Below are positions 7,933 through 16,118 of a stretch of DNA of 64,000 bases, in pieces. Source of the stretch: Candidatus Vicinibacter proximus (GTDB lineage Bacteria > Bacteroidota > Bacteroidia > Chitinophagales > Saprospiraceae); NCBI GenBank assembly GCA_016713905.1, contig JADJOE010000001.1, positions 676,001 through 740,000 of the forward strand, written 5' to 3'. Both the position numbers and the translations under genes were made by a program. Position 1 is the stretch's first letter; every line of letters begins with the position of its first letter. Under the pieces are notes generated by a model. The model had not been told where the DNA came from, made no database searches, and saw only the letters and a program-made list of their open reading frames with translations.

Positions 7933-9270
7933 ATGGAAACATTGATAGAGGAAATTCTGATTTATGGTTTCGCCGGATTGTTGATGGTAGTGGTCTTATG
8001 GATTTACCTCAGAAAACAGAAACAGGAGAGTATTCTTGTTGGTCAAAAAATACAAAAAGCAAAAGAAGAAGGTGTCCACGAACCAGTTTCATTACATCCG
8101 GTGATTGATTTAAATACCTGTATTAAAAGTGGGGCTTGTCTGGAAGCTTGTCCGGAAGAAGATGTATTGGGTATTCGAAATGGAAGAGCAACCCTGGTGA
8201 ATGCCTCTCATTGCGTTGGCCACGGAGCTTGTTTTCATGCATGCCCTGTTGAGGCCATAAGCCTTAGAATAGGAACTGAAAAAAGAGGAGTAGAATTGCC
8301 ACATGTAAATCAGAATTTTGAAACCAATGTCCGGGGTATATTCATTGCAGGTGAACTAGGAGGTATGGGATTGATAAAAAACAGTGTAGAGCAAGGGAAA
8401 CAAGCCATGGATCATATTTCCCAAACTATTCAAAAGGGACACGGCAATGAATTTGATGTATTAATTTTAGGCGCAGGGCCAGCTGGGATCTCTGCCAGTC
8501 TTCAAGCAAAAAAGCTCGGACTTAAGGCAGTTGTCCTAGAGCAAGATTCTTTGGGAGGTACTGTTTTTAATTTTCCAAGGGCCAAAATTGTGATGACTGC
8601 TCCAATGGAAATTCCTTTATACGGCAAGGTAAAGTTTTTTCAAACCAGCAAAACAGAATTGCTGACCATTTGGAAGGAGGTAATTGGTAAAAATAACATC
8701 GATATCAGGGAAAATACTAAAGTAGAAGCGATCACCATGGTGGAGTCAGGCTTTGAGGTTAAAAGTTCCCGGGAAGAAATCTACAAAGCTCATAAGGTCT
8801 TACTGGCTATTGGCAGAAGAGGAACGCCAAGAAAACTAAATGTGCCCGGTGAAATTTTGGAAAAAGTAGCTTACCGTTTATTAGAGCCAGAATTAATTAG
8901 TAGCAAACACGTGTTGGTAGTGGGAGGTGGAGATTCTGCTATTGAAAGTGCATTATTACTGGCTCCTAAAAACAAAGTTACATTGTCATACCGTGGGGAT
9001 AAATTCAGCAGGTTGAAGCCATTAAATCTGGAGAGCATACAAAAAGCAATTCTTGAAAAAACTGTAGACGTTATTTTAGAATCCAATGTGATTGAAATAT
9101 TGAAAGATAAAGTGTTGATGAAAAAAGGTGTTGATCCAGATAGCTTTGAATTAAAAAATGATTTAGTTTATATTTTTGCCGGAGGAGAGTTACCTACTCA
9201 GTTTCTGCAAAAGACAGGGATTGAAATAACTAAAAGGTTTGGTTATACTGTAAAATCACACCAGAAATGA
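7933..9270 (+). CDS. Membrane-anchored ferredoxin/FAD-dependent NAD(P) oxidoreductase
   Basis: This 445-residue protein has three parts. An N-terminal helix (residues 6-22) anchors it. A two-cluster ferredoxin-like domain follows (residues 50-110). A thioredoxin-reductase-like flavoprotein forms the rest, with FAD motif ILGAGPAGISA near residue 175 and NAD(P) motif VVGGGDSAIESALLL near residue 335. It probably moves electrons between NAD(P)H and the adjacent membrane cytochrome. The Fe-S motifs read CIKSGACLEACP and CVGHGACFHACP: the second of the four usual Cys is Ser in one and His in the other. An upstream extension to 7831 overlaps the preceding gene and is rejected. ATGs at 7918 and 7933 are possible; 7933 avoids the overlap. 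The stop overlaps the next ATG by 4 bp. Confidence 0.8.
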   Translation: METLIEEILIYGFAGLLMVVVLWIYLRKQKQESILVGQKIQKAKEEGVHEPVSLHPVIDLNTCIKSGACLEACPEEDVLGIRNGRATLVNASHCVGHGACFHACPVEAISLRIGTEKRGVELPHVNQNFETNVRGIFIAGELGGMGLIKNSVEQGKQAMDHISQTIQKGHGNEFDVLILGAGPAGISASLQAKKLGLKAVVLEQDSLGGTVFNFPRAKIVMTAPMEIPLYGKVKFFQTSKTELLTIWKEVIGKNNIDIRENTKVEAITMVESGFEVKSSREEIYKAHKVLLAIGRRGTPRKLNVPGEILEKVAYRLLEPELISSKHVLVVGGGDSAIESALLLAPKNKVTLSYRGDKFSRLKPLNLESIQKAILEKTVDVILESNVIEILKDKVLMKKGVDPDSFELKNDLVYIFAGGELPTQFLQKTGIEITKRFGYTVKSHQK

Positions 9271-11117
9271 GCTGTAATTTTAATTTGCAATTAAGCGTAT
9301 TTAGGCTGGTTTGGCTTGTAGGTTTTATAGTTTGTTCAGAATTTGTTTTAGGACAAATTTCACCCGGAAAATTGTCTAAGGCACACAGTCATTTGGAGGG
9401 TATGAGTCAGTGTACTCAATGCCACATACTTGGGGATAAGGTTTCTGATCAAAAATGCCTTGATTGTCATGCGGATTTAAAGCGAAGCATTCAAGCAAAC
9501 AAAGGATATCACGTTTCTTATGAAGTAAAGCCAAAGAATTGTATTTCCTGCCATAGTGAACATCATGGGCTCAAATTTGAAATGATCCGTTTTGATCAAA
9601 AGACATTTAATCATCGATTGACTGGATATGAACTTGAAGGGGCGCATAAATCAAAGGATTGCAGGGATTGTCATAAACCGGAGTACATCCAAAATACAGA
9701 ACTGAAAAAAAACGCAAAAACTTTTCTTGGTTTGGATACAAAGTGTCTAACCTGTCATGCAGACTATCATCAAAAGACTTTATCCGGGGATTGTGCAAAA
9801 TGCCACAATTTTGAAAAGTTTAAACCGGCTATAAAATTTAATCATCAGAAATCCGACTTTCCTCTTGCCGGGGCACATCAAAAATTAGACTGTGCAGCTT
9901 GTCACAAAAAAGAAATTCGTAATGGTAAGGAGTTTCAGAAATTTGCAGATCTGGAATTTAAATCTTGTGTAGCCTGCCACAAAGATGAGCATAAAGGAAG
10001 ATTTGGAAATAATTGCAAAGCTTGCCATACGGAAGAATCTTTTCACAAAATCAAAACCTCCACCTCATTTAATCATTCCTTAACTGGTTTTACCCTCGAA
10101 GGAAAACATAAAGTCTTAGATTGTCGGAAATGCCATGACAACAGGGAAGGTACCCAAGGACAATTTAAAGAATTTGTTTCCCTCAGGAAGCCTGATTGTA
10201 TAAATTGTCATAAGGATGTTCATGAGGGTAAATTTGGAGAGGATTGTAAGAAATGTCACCATCAGGAAAGTTTCCATATCAGTAAACGCCTTGACCAGTT
10301 TGACCATAGTCTTACAAAATTTCCATTGGAAGGTAAGCACCAAGCCGTGGATTGTAAGAAATGTCACAAGGCTGGCAGTATGACGGATCCTGTTGCTTAT
10401 GACGCCTGTAAAAAGTGTCATGAAGACTACCATAAAGGTGAGTTTAATTCAAATGGCAGTTACAATGATTGTGCAGCCTGTCATTCGGTTACTGGATTTA
10501 CAGAATCTACATTTGGTTTTGAGCATCATCAGAAAAGTGCCTTCCCTCTGACCGGGGCACATCTTGCGGTAGAATGTAAATCCTGCCATCACAAGGGTGA
10601 TCGATGGAATTTTCGTAAGATAGGGAACCTATGTAAAGACTGTCATAAAGACCCGCATGAAGGGGTTCTGGATCCTAAATTTTATGAGTCAAACCAATGT
10701 ACGAGTTGTCACATAGATGAAAGTTGGACTCAAATCAATTTTGATCATGGAAAAACTAATTTCACTCTTGAAGGTAAGCACCTACAGACAAGCTGCCGTA
10801 AATGTCATTTTAACCAGGAAAAAAATGGAACTTTTACACAAAAATTTAATAATAAGGAGAAGCAATGTGTCCATTGTCACGAAAACCCCCACGGTCAGCA
10901 ATTTAACCAAGATGGTGTCACAGATTGCGCAAGGTGTCATGGGTTTAATGGGTGGGATAATAAAAATTTTAATCACGATAATGCAAGATTTAAGCTTGAA
11001 GGTGAACATAAAGTTGTATCTTGCGCTCGTTGTCATGAACCGATGATTGTTGATAACCGTAAGGTGATCAACTATCGAAATGGTAAACTTGAATGCAAGG
11101 ATTGTCATTTAAAATAG
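9267..11117 (+). CDS. 23-heme secreted c-type cytochrome
   Basis: This 616-residue protein has a signal peptide (about residues 12-30, ending VLGQ) and 23 CXXCH heme-attachment motifs, the first CTQCH near residue 48 and the last CKDCH at the C-terminus. It is built from three-heme repeats of roughly 70 residues. A recurring pattern is F-x-H, then FPL/FTLEG-x-H, then CXXCH; these extra His are likely distal ligands for bis-His hemes. It belongs to the broad cytochrome c3-like multiheme group and would sit in the periplasm or outside, passing electrons along a heme chain. The start ATGA overlaps the previous stop, and the end overlaps the start of the 67-heme gene, which suggests translational coupling. 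No T9SS tail or lipobox is visible. Confidence 0.9.
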   Translation: MSCNFNLQLSVFRLVWLVGFIVCSEFVLGQISPGKLSKAHSHLEGMSQCTQCHILGDKVSDQKCLDCHADLKRSIQANKGYHVSYEVKPKNCISCHSEHHGLKFEMIRFDQKTFNHRLTGYELEGAHKSKDCRDCHKPEYIQNTELKKNAKTFLGLDTKCLTCHADYHQKTLSGDCAKCHNFEKFKPAIKFNHQKSDFPLAGAHQKLDCAACHKKEIRNGKEFQKFADLEFKSCVACHKDEHKGRFGNNCKACHTEESFHKIKTSTSFNHSLTGFTLEGKHKVLDCRKCHDNREGTQGQFKEFVSLRKPDCINCHKDVHEGKFGEDCKKCHHQESFHISKRLDQFDHSLTKFPLEGKHQAVDCKKCHKAGSMTDPVAYDACKKCHEDYHKGEFNSNGSYNDCAACHSVTGFTESTFGFEHHQKSAFPLTGAHLAVECKSCHHKGDRWNFRKIGNLCKDCHKDPHEGVLDPKFYESNQCTSCHIDESWTQINFDHGKTNFTLEGKHLQTSCRKCHFNQEKNGTFTQKFNNKEKQCVHCHENPHGQQFNQDGVTDCARCHGFNGWDNKNFNHDNARFKLEGEHKVVSCARCHEPMIVDNRKVINYRNGKLECKDCHLK

Positions 11118-14100
11118 CCTTTTTCTTTTTTGGCACCGTTATGTTAAGTGCCCAGTCGCCTCATGGCCCTAAGTTGATTATTGATTGTGCCAAATGCCAT
11201 AGTCCGGAATCCTGGAAATTTGATCAGAAACAAGCTAGTTTTTCACACGACAGTACTGATTTTGCCCTAAAGGGTCAACATAAAGCATTGGATTGCAGAT
11301 CCTGTCATGAAAATCTTAAGTTTGAAGAGGCTAAAACTGATTGTAATTCATGTCACCTTGATGTGCATAATCAAACGGTTGGTCTTAGTTGCGACCGATG
11401 TCACACAGCGACATCCTGGATCGTAGACAATATTACAGAAATTCACGATCGCACAAATTTTCCACTAATCGGGGTTCACAAATCCATAAACTGTAACCTT
11501 TGTCATACTTCAGAAACAAATATCCGTTTTAATCCTATTGGTATCCGATGTATTGATTGTCATCGACAGGATTTTGATAAGGCAAAGAATCCGGATCATC
11601 AAAAAAATAATTTTTCAAACAATTGTACGGACTGTCATAGTTTGACCGAACCAGATTGGGTGACCGATAAGATTGATCATGGGTTCTTTCCACTGGAACA
11701 GGGACATGAAATAAAAGATTGTGCCAAATGCCATAAATCTGTAATCTATTCAGATATCTCCAAGGATTGTTTTGCCTGCCATCAGTCAGATTATCAAAGT
11801 ACTAAAAACCCGGACCACCAAGCCGCTGGCTTTCCAAAGGATTGCGCCGGTTGCCATACCTTATCACCCGACTGGAAGCCGGCACAGTATAGCGCGCATG
11901 ATGTTTTTTTTCCTATTTACAGTGGGAAACACAAAAATAAATGGATACAATGTCTGGATTGCCACAAAAATCCAGCCGACTTTAACTCATTTACTTGCAT
12001 TAGTTGTCATAAGAATCCGGAAACAGATAAAGAGCATGATAAGGTAGGTGGTTATGTCTATAATGATCAAGCCTGCCTCGCTTGTCACCCAAGCGGAAGT
12101 TCTGAGCAAACATTTGATCATAACAGCACCGGTTTTGTACTGAGTGGAGGGCATCAAGGTGTAGATTGTCTTAAATGCCATGCAAATGGTTTTAAAGGCA
12201 CTCCAAGTGCCTGTGTTTCCTGCCATCAGGAAGATTTTAATAAAACTGCAAATCCCGATCACCGTCAGTTGGGTCTGAGTAATGATTGTGCAAGTTGTCA
12301 TACGACTACACCCGGATGGATGCCGGCACGATTCGATAACCACGATAACTATTATGTTTTACAAGATGCTCATGCTTTAATTGCATCAGATTGTAAGGCA
12401 TGTCATAATGGTGATTACAAAAACACGCCTAACACCTGTATAGCTTGTCATCAGTCAGATTTTAACGATACAAAGGATCCGGACCACAAGACAGGGCAAT
12501 TTCCTACCGATTGTGCGAGTTGTCACAGCCAAAAGGCCTGGCAGCCCTCAACTTTTGATCACGATGGACAATATTTCCCTGTATTTAGTGGAAAACACAA
12601 GGGAGTATGGAATCAATGTTTAGAGTGTCATAACAACCCATCTGATTACAGCCAATACAGTTGTATAATCTGTCATTTGAATCCTGAGACAGATAAAGAA
12701 CACGAAGGAATTGGTGGCTATGCTTATCAAAACAATGCTTGTCTGGCCTGCCACCCAACAGGTGATGCTGATTTTAAATTTGACCACAACACTACCGGTT
12801 TTCCATTAACTGGGGCGCATCAGCAAACCAATTGTCTGGAATGTCACAGCAAAGGCTTTAAGAATACACCAAATGAATGCATAGCCTGTCACCAAGAAAA
12901 TTTTAACCAATCCCAAAACCCAAAACATAAGGAACTTGGTCTGAGTACAGATTGTATTACTTGCCATACTACACAGCCGGGATGGGCTCCGGCACGGTTT
13001 GATGTACACAATAACTATTATGTACTACAAGATGCGCATGCAATTATAGCGAATGATTGTAAGGCATGTCATAACGGGAATTACCAAAACACCCCAAATA
13101 CCTGTGTGGGGTGCCATCAGAATGATTTCAACAATTCCAAGGATCCGGATCATATAGCCGGAAAATTTCCAACAGATTGTGCCAGTTGCCACAATCAAAA
13201 GGCGTGGGAGCCTTCTACGTTTAATCACGATGGCATGTATTTCCCTGTGTATAGCGGAAAGCACAAAGGAGTTTGGAACAGATGTGTGGAATGTCACCTT
13301 AACCCAAGCGATTACAGCCAATTCAGCTGTACGGTTTGTCATACCAATCCAGATACTGACGAAGATCACAAAGGGGTGGGTGGTTATATCTATCAGGACA
13401 ATGCTTGTCTGGCATGTCATCCTACAGGAGATGCCGATGTGAAATTTGATCACAATACGACGAGTTTTGCTTTAACCGGGGCACACCTTCAGGCAAATTG
13501 TCTTGAATGTCATGGAACAGGATTTAAAAACACACCTACTGAATGTGTAGCCTGTCATCAGACAGATTTTGACCAATCTCTAAACCCAAAGCATAAAGAT
13601 CTGGGTCTGGTGACTGACTGTGCTTCGTGTCATACCACACAACCCGGATGGAGTCCGGCGAGATTTGACATCCATAATAATTTCTACGTACTTCAAGATG
13701 CACATGCTTTAATTGCAAATGACTGTAAAGCCTGCCATAATGGGAATTATCAAAACACTCCTAATACCTGTGTGGGATGTCATTTGGCAGATTACAACAA
13801 CACGAAGGACCCAAATCACATTGCCGCTCAATTCCCAAATGATTGTGCCAGTTGCCATAATCAAAAAGCCTGGGAACCTTCTACTTTTGATCATGATACC
13901 AGATATTTCCCGGTTTATAGTGGAAAACATAAGGGGGTATGGAATCAATGCATAGAATGTCATACCAATCCATCCAATTACCAACAATACAGTTGCACAG
14001 TCTGCCATATAAATCCGGAGACAGATGAAGATCACAAAATGGTTGGTGGATATTATTATCAAAATGATGCTTGTCTTGCATGCCACCCTACAGGAGACGC

Positions 14101-16111
14101 AGATTTTAAATTCGATCACAATGCTACCGGATTTCCATTAACTGGAGCTCACCAGCTTGTGAATTGTCAAGAATGCCACAGTAAGGGTTTCAAGGGAACC
14201 TCTACGGTTTGTGTGGATTGTCATCAAATGGATTTTGATCAATCTGCCAATCCAAAGCACAAGAATTTGGGATTCCCAACAGACTGTGCTTCTTGTCATA
14301 CTACCCAGGCAGGATGGATGCCGGCACGGTTTGATATACACAGTAATTACTACGTCCTTGATGGCGCACATGTCGCAATTGCAAATGATTGTAAAGCTTG
14401 TCATAAAGGTGATTATAATAACACGCCAAACACCTGTGCGGGATGCCATCAAGAGAATTACAACAATTCATTAGACCCAAATCATAAAGATTTGATGCTT
14501 TCTACAGATTGTGCTACCTGCCACACCACTGCTCCGGGTTGGGCGCCAGCCAGGTTTGATGTCCACAATAACTATTACCCATTGAATGGCGCACATGCAA
14601 AAATTGCAAATGACTGCGTGATGTGCCATAAAGGAAATTATAATAATACTCCGAATACCTGTGTTGGGTGCCATCTAGAGGATTATGATGCTACAAAAGA
14701 TCCGGATCATAAAGTGGCTCAATTCCCAACAGACTGTGCTACCTGTCACAGCGAAAGCACATGGGTTCCATCTACTTTTAATCACGATGGATTATATTTT
14801 CCGATATACTCCGGTACACATAAAATGCTTTGGGATAAGTGTGTGGATTGCCATACCAACCCAACTGATTACAAACAATTTACTTGTATTGGTTGTCACA
14901 TCAATCCAGAAACAGATGAAGATCATTTGGGTGTTGGTGGATATATTTATGCAAGCTTTGCTTGTTTAGCATGTCATCCAACAGGTGAAAAGAAAATGGC
15001 TTTTGATCATAATCTCAGCCAATTTCCACTCACAGGAGCTCATAAGGTTGTGGATTGCAAGGAATGTCATGTGAATGGATTCAAGGGTACTCCAACCGAA
15101 TGTAATCAGTGTCACATCAGTGATTATAATAATTCTTCAAATCCAAGTCATGTTAATTTAAATCTTTCAACCGATTGTGCTTCTTGTCATACGACTGCAC
15201 CTGGTTGGGAGCCTGCCCGTTTTGATATTCATGATAATTTTTACGTTTTAGATGGAGCCCACGCGAGTATATCCAACGACTGTAAAGCATGCCATCATGG
15301 AAATTATAATAGCACACCAAGTACTTGTGTGGGATGTCATAACACGGATTATAATAATTCATTAAACCCAAGGCATGCAGCTTTAAACATTCCTAAAGAT
15401 TGTTCTACCTGTCACACCACAGCACCTGGATGGGCGCCTGCCACTTTTGATATTCATAACAATTATTACGTACTTGATGGTGCTCACGAGCCTGTTGCAA
15501 AGGATTGTTTTATTTGTCATAAAGGAAATTATAACAATACCCCAAATACTTGTGTAGGTTGTCATCTGTCTGATTTTAATTCTTCTATTAATCCGAACCA
15601 TGTTAGTTTGAATATTCCAAAAGATTGTGCAAGTTGTCACACTACTGCGCCGGATTGGGAGCCAGCTACCTTTGGAATCCATAACAATTATTATGTTTTA
15701 GCAGGGGCACATGCAATAATCGCCAACGATTGTGCTACTTGTCATCATGGAGATTACAACAACACACCAAATACTTGTTACGGTTGTCATCAAGCTGATT
15801 ATAACAATACCAATAATCCAGACCATCAGGCTGCAAATTTCCCAACAACATGTGCTACCTGTCACAGCCAGACTGCGTGGACTCCAGCTTCGTTTAATCA
15901 TGATGGTTTATATTTTCCAATCTATTCAGGAAAACATAAGAATGAATGGAATCAATGTTCAGATTGTCATACTAATTCTTCGAATTATAAAATTTTCAGT
16001 TGCTTTTCCTGTCACCCAAAAGGAGAAATGGATAATGAACACAATGGTGTAAATGGGTATTCTTACAATAGTGCGGCATGTTATTCATGTCATCCGCAGG
16101 GTAAAAAATAA
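11093..16111 (+). CDS. Giant 67-heme secreted c-type cytochrome
   Basis: This is a 1672-residue protein with a signal peptide (MQGLSFKIAFFFFGTVMLSAQ). I counted 67 CXXCH motifs, one per about 25 residues. Hemes 1-3 form an N-terminal part, hemes 4-12 a diverged nine-heme module, hemes 13-39 three clean nine-heme modules, hemes 40-51 a twelve-heme module, hemes 52-66 a fifteen-heme module, and heme 67 closes the protein. The modules share conserved segments such as FDHNTTGFPLTGAH, FPVYSGKHKGVW and NNYYVL-x-x-AH, whose His residues probably serve as axial ligands. The C-terminus (HPQGKK) shows no anchor or T9SS domain. It probably works with the neighbouring cytochrome, barrel and inner-membrane proteins in long-range electron transfer. 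The start overlaps the previous gene by 25 bp; no later start would keep the signal peptide. Confidence 0.9.
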   Translation: MQGLSFKIAFFFFGTVMLSAQSPHGPKLIIDCAKCHSPESWKFDQKQASFSHDSTDFALKGQHKALDCRSCHENLKFEEAKTDCNSCHLDVHNQTVGLSCDRCHTATSWIVDNITEIHDRTNFPLIGVHKSINCNLCHTSETNIRFNPIGIRCIDCHRQDFDKAKNPDHQKNNFSNNCTDCHSLTEPDWVTDKIDHGFFPLEQGHEIKDCAKCHKSVIYSDISKDCFACHQSDYQSTKNPDHQAAGFPKDCAGCHTLSPDWKPAQYSAHDVFFPIYSGKHKNKWIQCLDCHKNPADFNSFTCISCHKNPETDKEHDKVGGYVYNDQACLACHPSGSSEQTFDHNSTGFVLSGGHQGVDCLKCHANGFKGTPSACVSCHQEDFNKTANPDHRQLGLSNDCASCHTTTPGWMPARFDNHDNYYVLQDAHALIASDCKACHNGDYKNTPNTCIACHQSDFNDTKDPDHKTGQFPTDCASCHSQKAWQPSTFDHDGQYFPVFSGKHKGVWNQCLECHNNPSDYSQYSCIICHLNPETDKEHEGIGGYAYQNNACLACHPTGDADFKFDHNTTGFPLTGAHQQTNCLECHSKGFKNTPNECIACHQENFNQSQNPKHKELGLSTDCITCHTTQPGWAPARFDVHNNYYVLQDAHAIIANDCKACHNGNYQNTPNTCVGCHQNDFNNSKDPDHIAGKFPTDCASCHNQKAWEPSTFNHDGMYFPVYSGKHKGVWNRCVECHLNPSDYSQFSCTVCHTNPDTDEDHKGVGGYIYQDNACLACHPTGDADVKFDHNTTSFALTGAHLQANCLECHGTGFKNTPTECVACHQTDFDQSLNPKHKDLGLVTDCASCHTTQPGWSPARFDIHNNFYVLQDAHALIANDCKACHNGNYQNTPNTCVGCHLADYNNTKDPNHIAAQFPNDCASCHNQKAWEPSTFDHDTRYFPVYSGKHKGVWNQCIECHTNPSNYQQYSCTVCHINPETDEDHKMVGGYYYQNDACLACHPTGDADFKFDHNATGFPLTGAHQLVNCQECHSKGFKGTSTVCVDCHQMDFDQSANPKHKNLGFPTDCASCHTTQAGWMPARFDIHSNYYVLDGAHVAIANDCKACHKGDYNNTPNTCAGCHQENYNNSLDPNHKDLMLSTDCATCHTTAPGWAPARFDVHNNYYPLNGAHAKIANDCVMCHKGNYNNTPNTCVGCHLEDYDATKDPDHKVAQFPTDCATCHSESTWVPSTFNHDGLYFPIYSGTHKMLWDKCVDCHTNPTDYKQFTCIGCHINPETDEDHLGVGGYIYASFACLACHPTGEKKMAFDHNLSQFPLTGAHKVVDCKECHVNGFKGTPTECNQCHISDYNNSSNPSHVNLNLSTDCASCHTTAPGWEPARFDIHDNFYVLDGAHASISNDCKACHHGNYNSTPSTCVGCHNTDYNNSLNPRHAALNIPKDCSTCHTTAPGWAPATFDIHNNYYVLDGAHEPVAKDCFICHKGNYNNTPNTCVGCHLSDFNSSINPNHVSLNIPKDCASCHTTAPDWEPATFGIHNNYYVLAGAHAIIANDCATCHHGDYNNTPNTCYGCHQADYNNTNNPDHQAANFPTTCATCHSQTAWTPASFNHDGLYFPIYSGKHKNEWNQCSDCHTNSSNYKIFSCFSCHPKGEMDNEHNGVNGYSYNSAACYSCHPQGKK
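12071..16075 (+). repeat. Tandem nine-heme modules: 666-bp units with 225-bp inserts
   Basis: The codon before the landmark ACLACHP (or its equivalent) lies at 12071, 12737, 13403, 14069, 14960 and 16076. The first three intervals are exactly 666 bp. The fourth is 891 bp (666 + 225) and the fifth 1116 bp (666 + 2 x 225). The extra 225 bp is one additional three-heme segment of the DCASCHTT-x-PGW type. Units differ at many synonymous positions, for example in the codons of the ACLACH landmark itself, so the copies are not recent exact duplicates. Confidence 0.9.
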
Positions 16112-16118
16112 AGATATT

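Noticed and set aside
11987..16052. Many open frames on both strands inside the giant cytochrome gene, such as 11987-12343 (-), 13025-13453 (-) and 13709-14119 (-)
   Set aside because: They mirror the repeated CXXCH codons and recur at the module spacing. Their translations are low-complexity and lack any domain pattern.
12071..16075. Regularly spaced DNA repeats that could be taken for a CRISPR array or satellite
   Set aside because: The period is 666 bp, the units are coding throughout, and differences are largely synonymous. They are protein modules.
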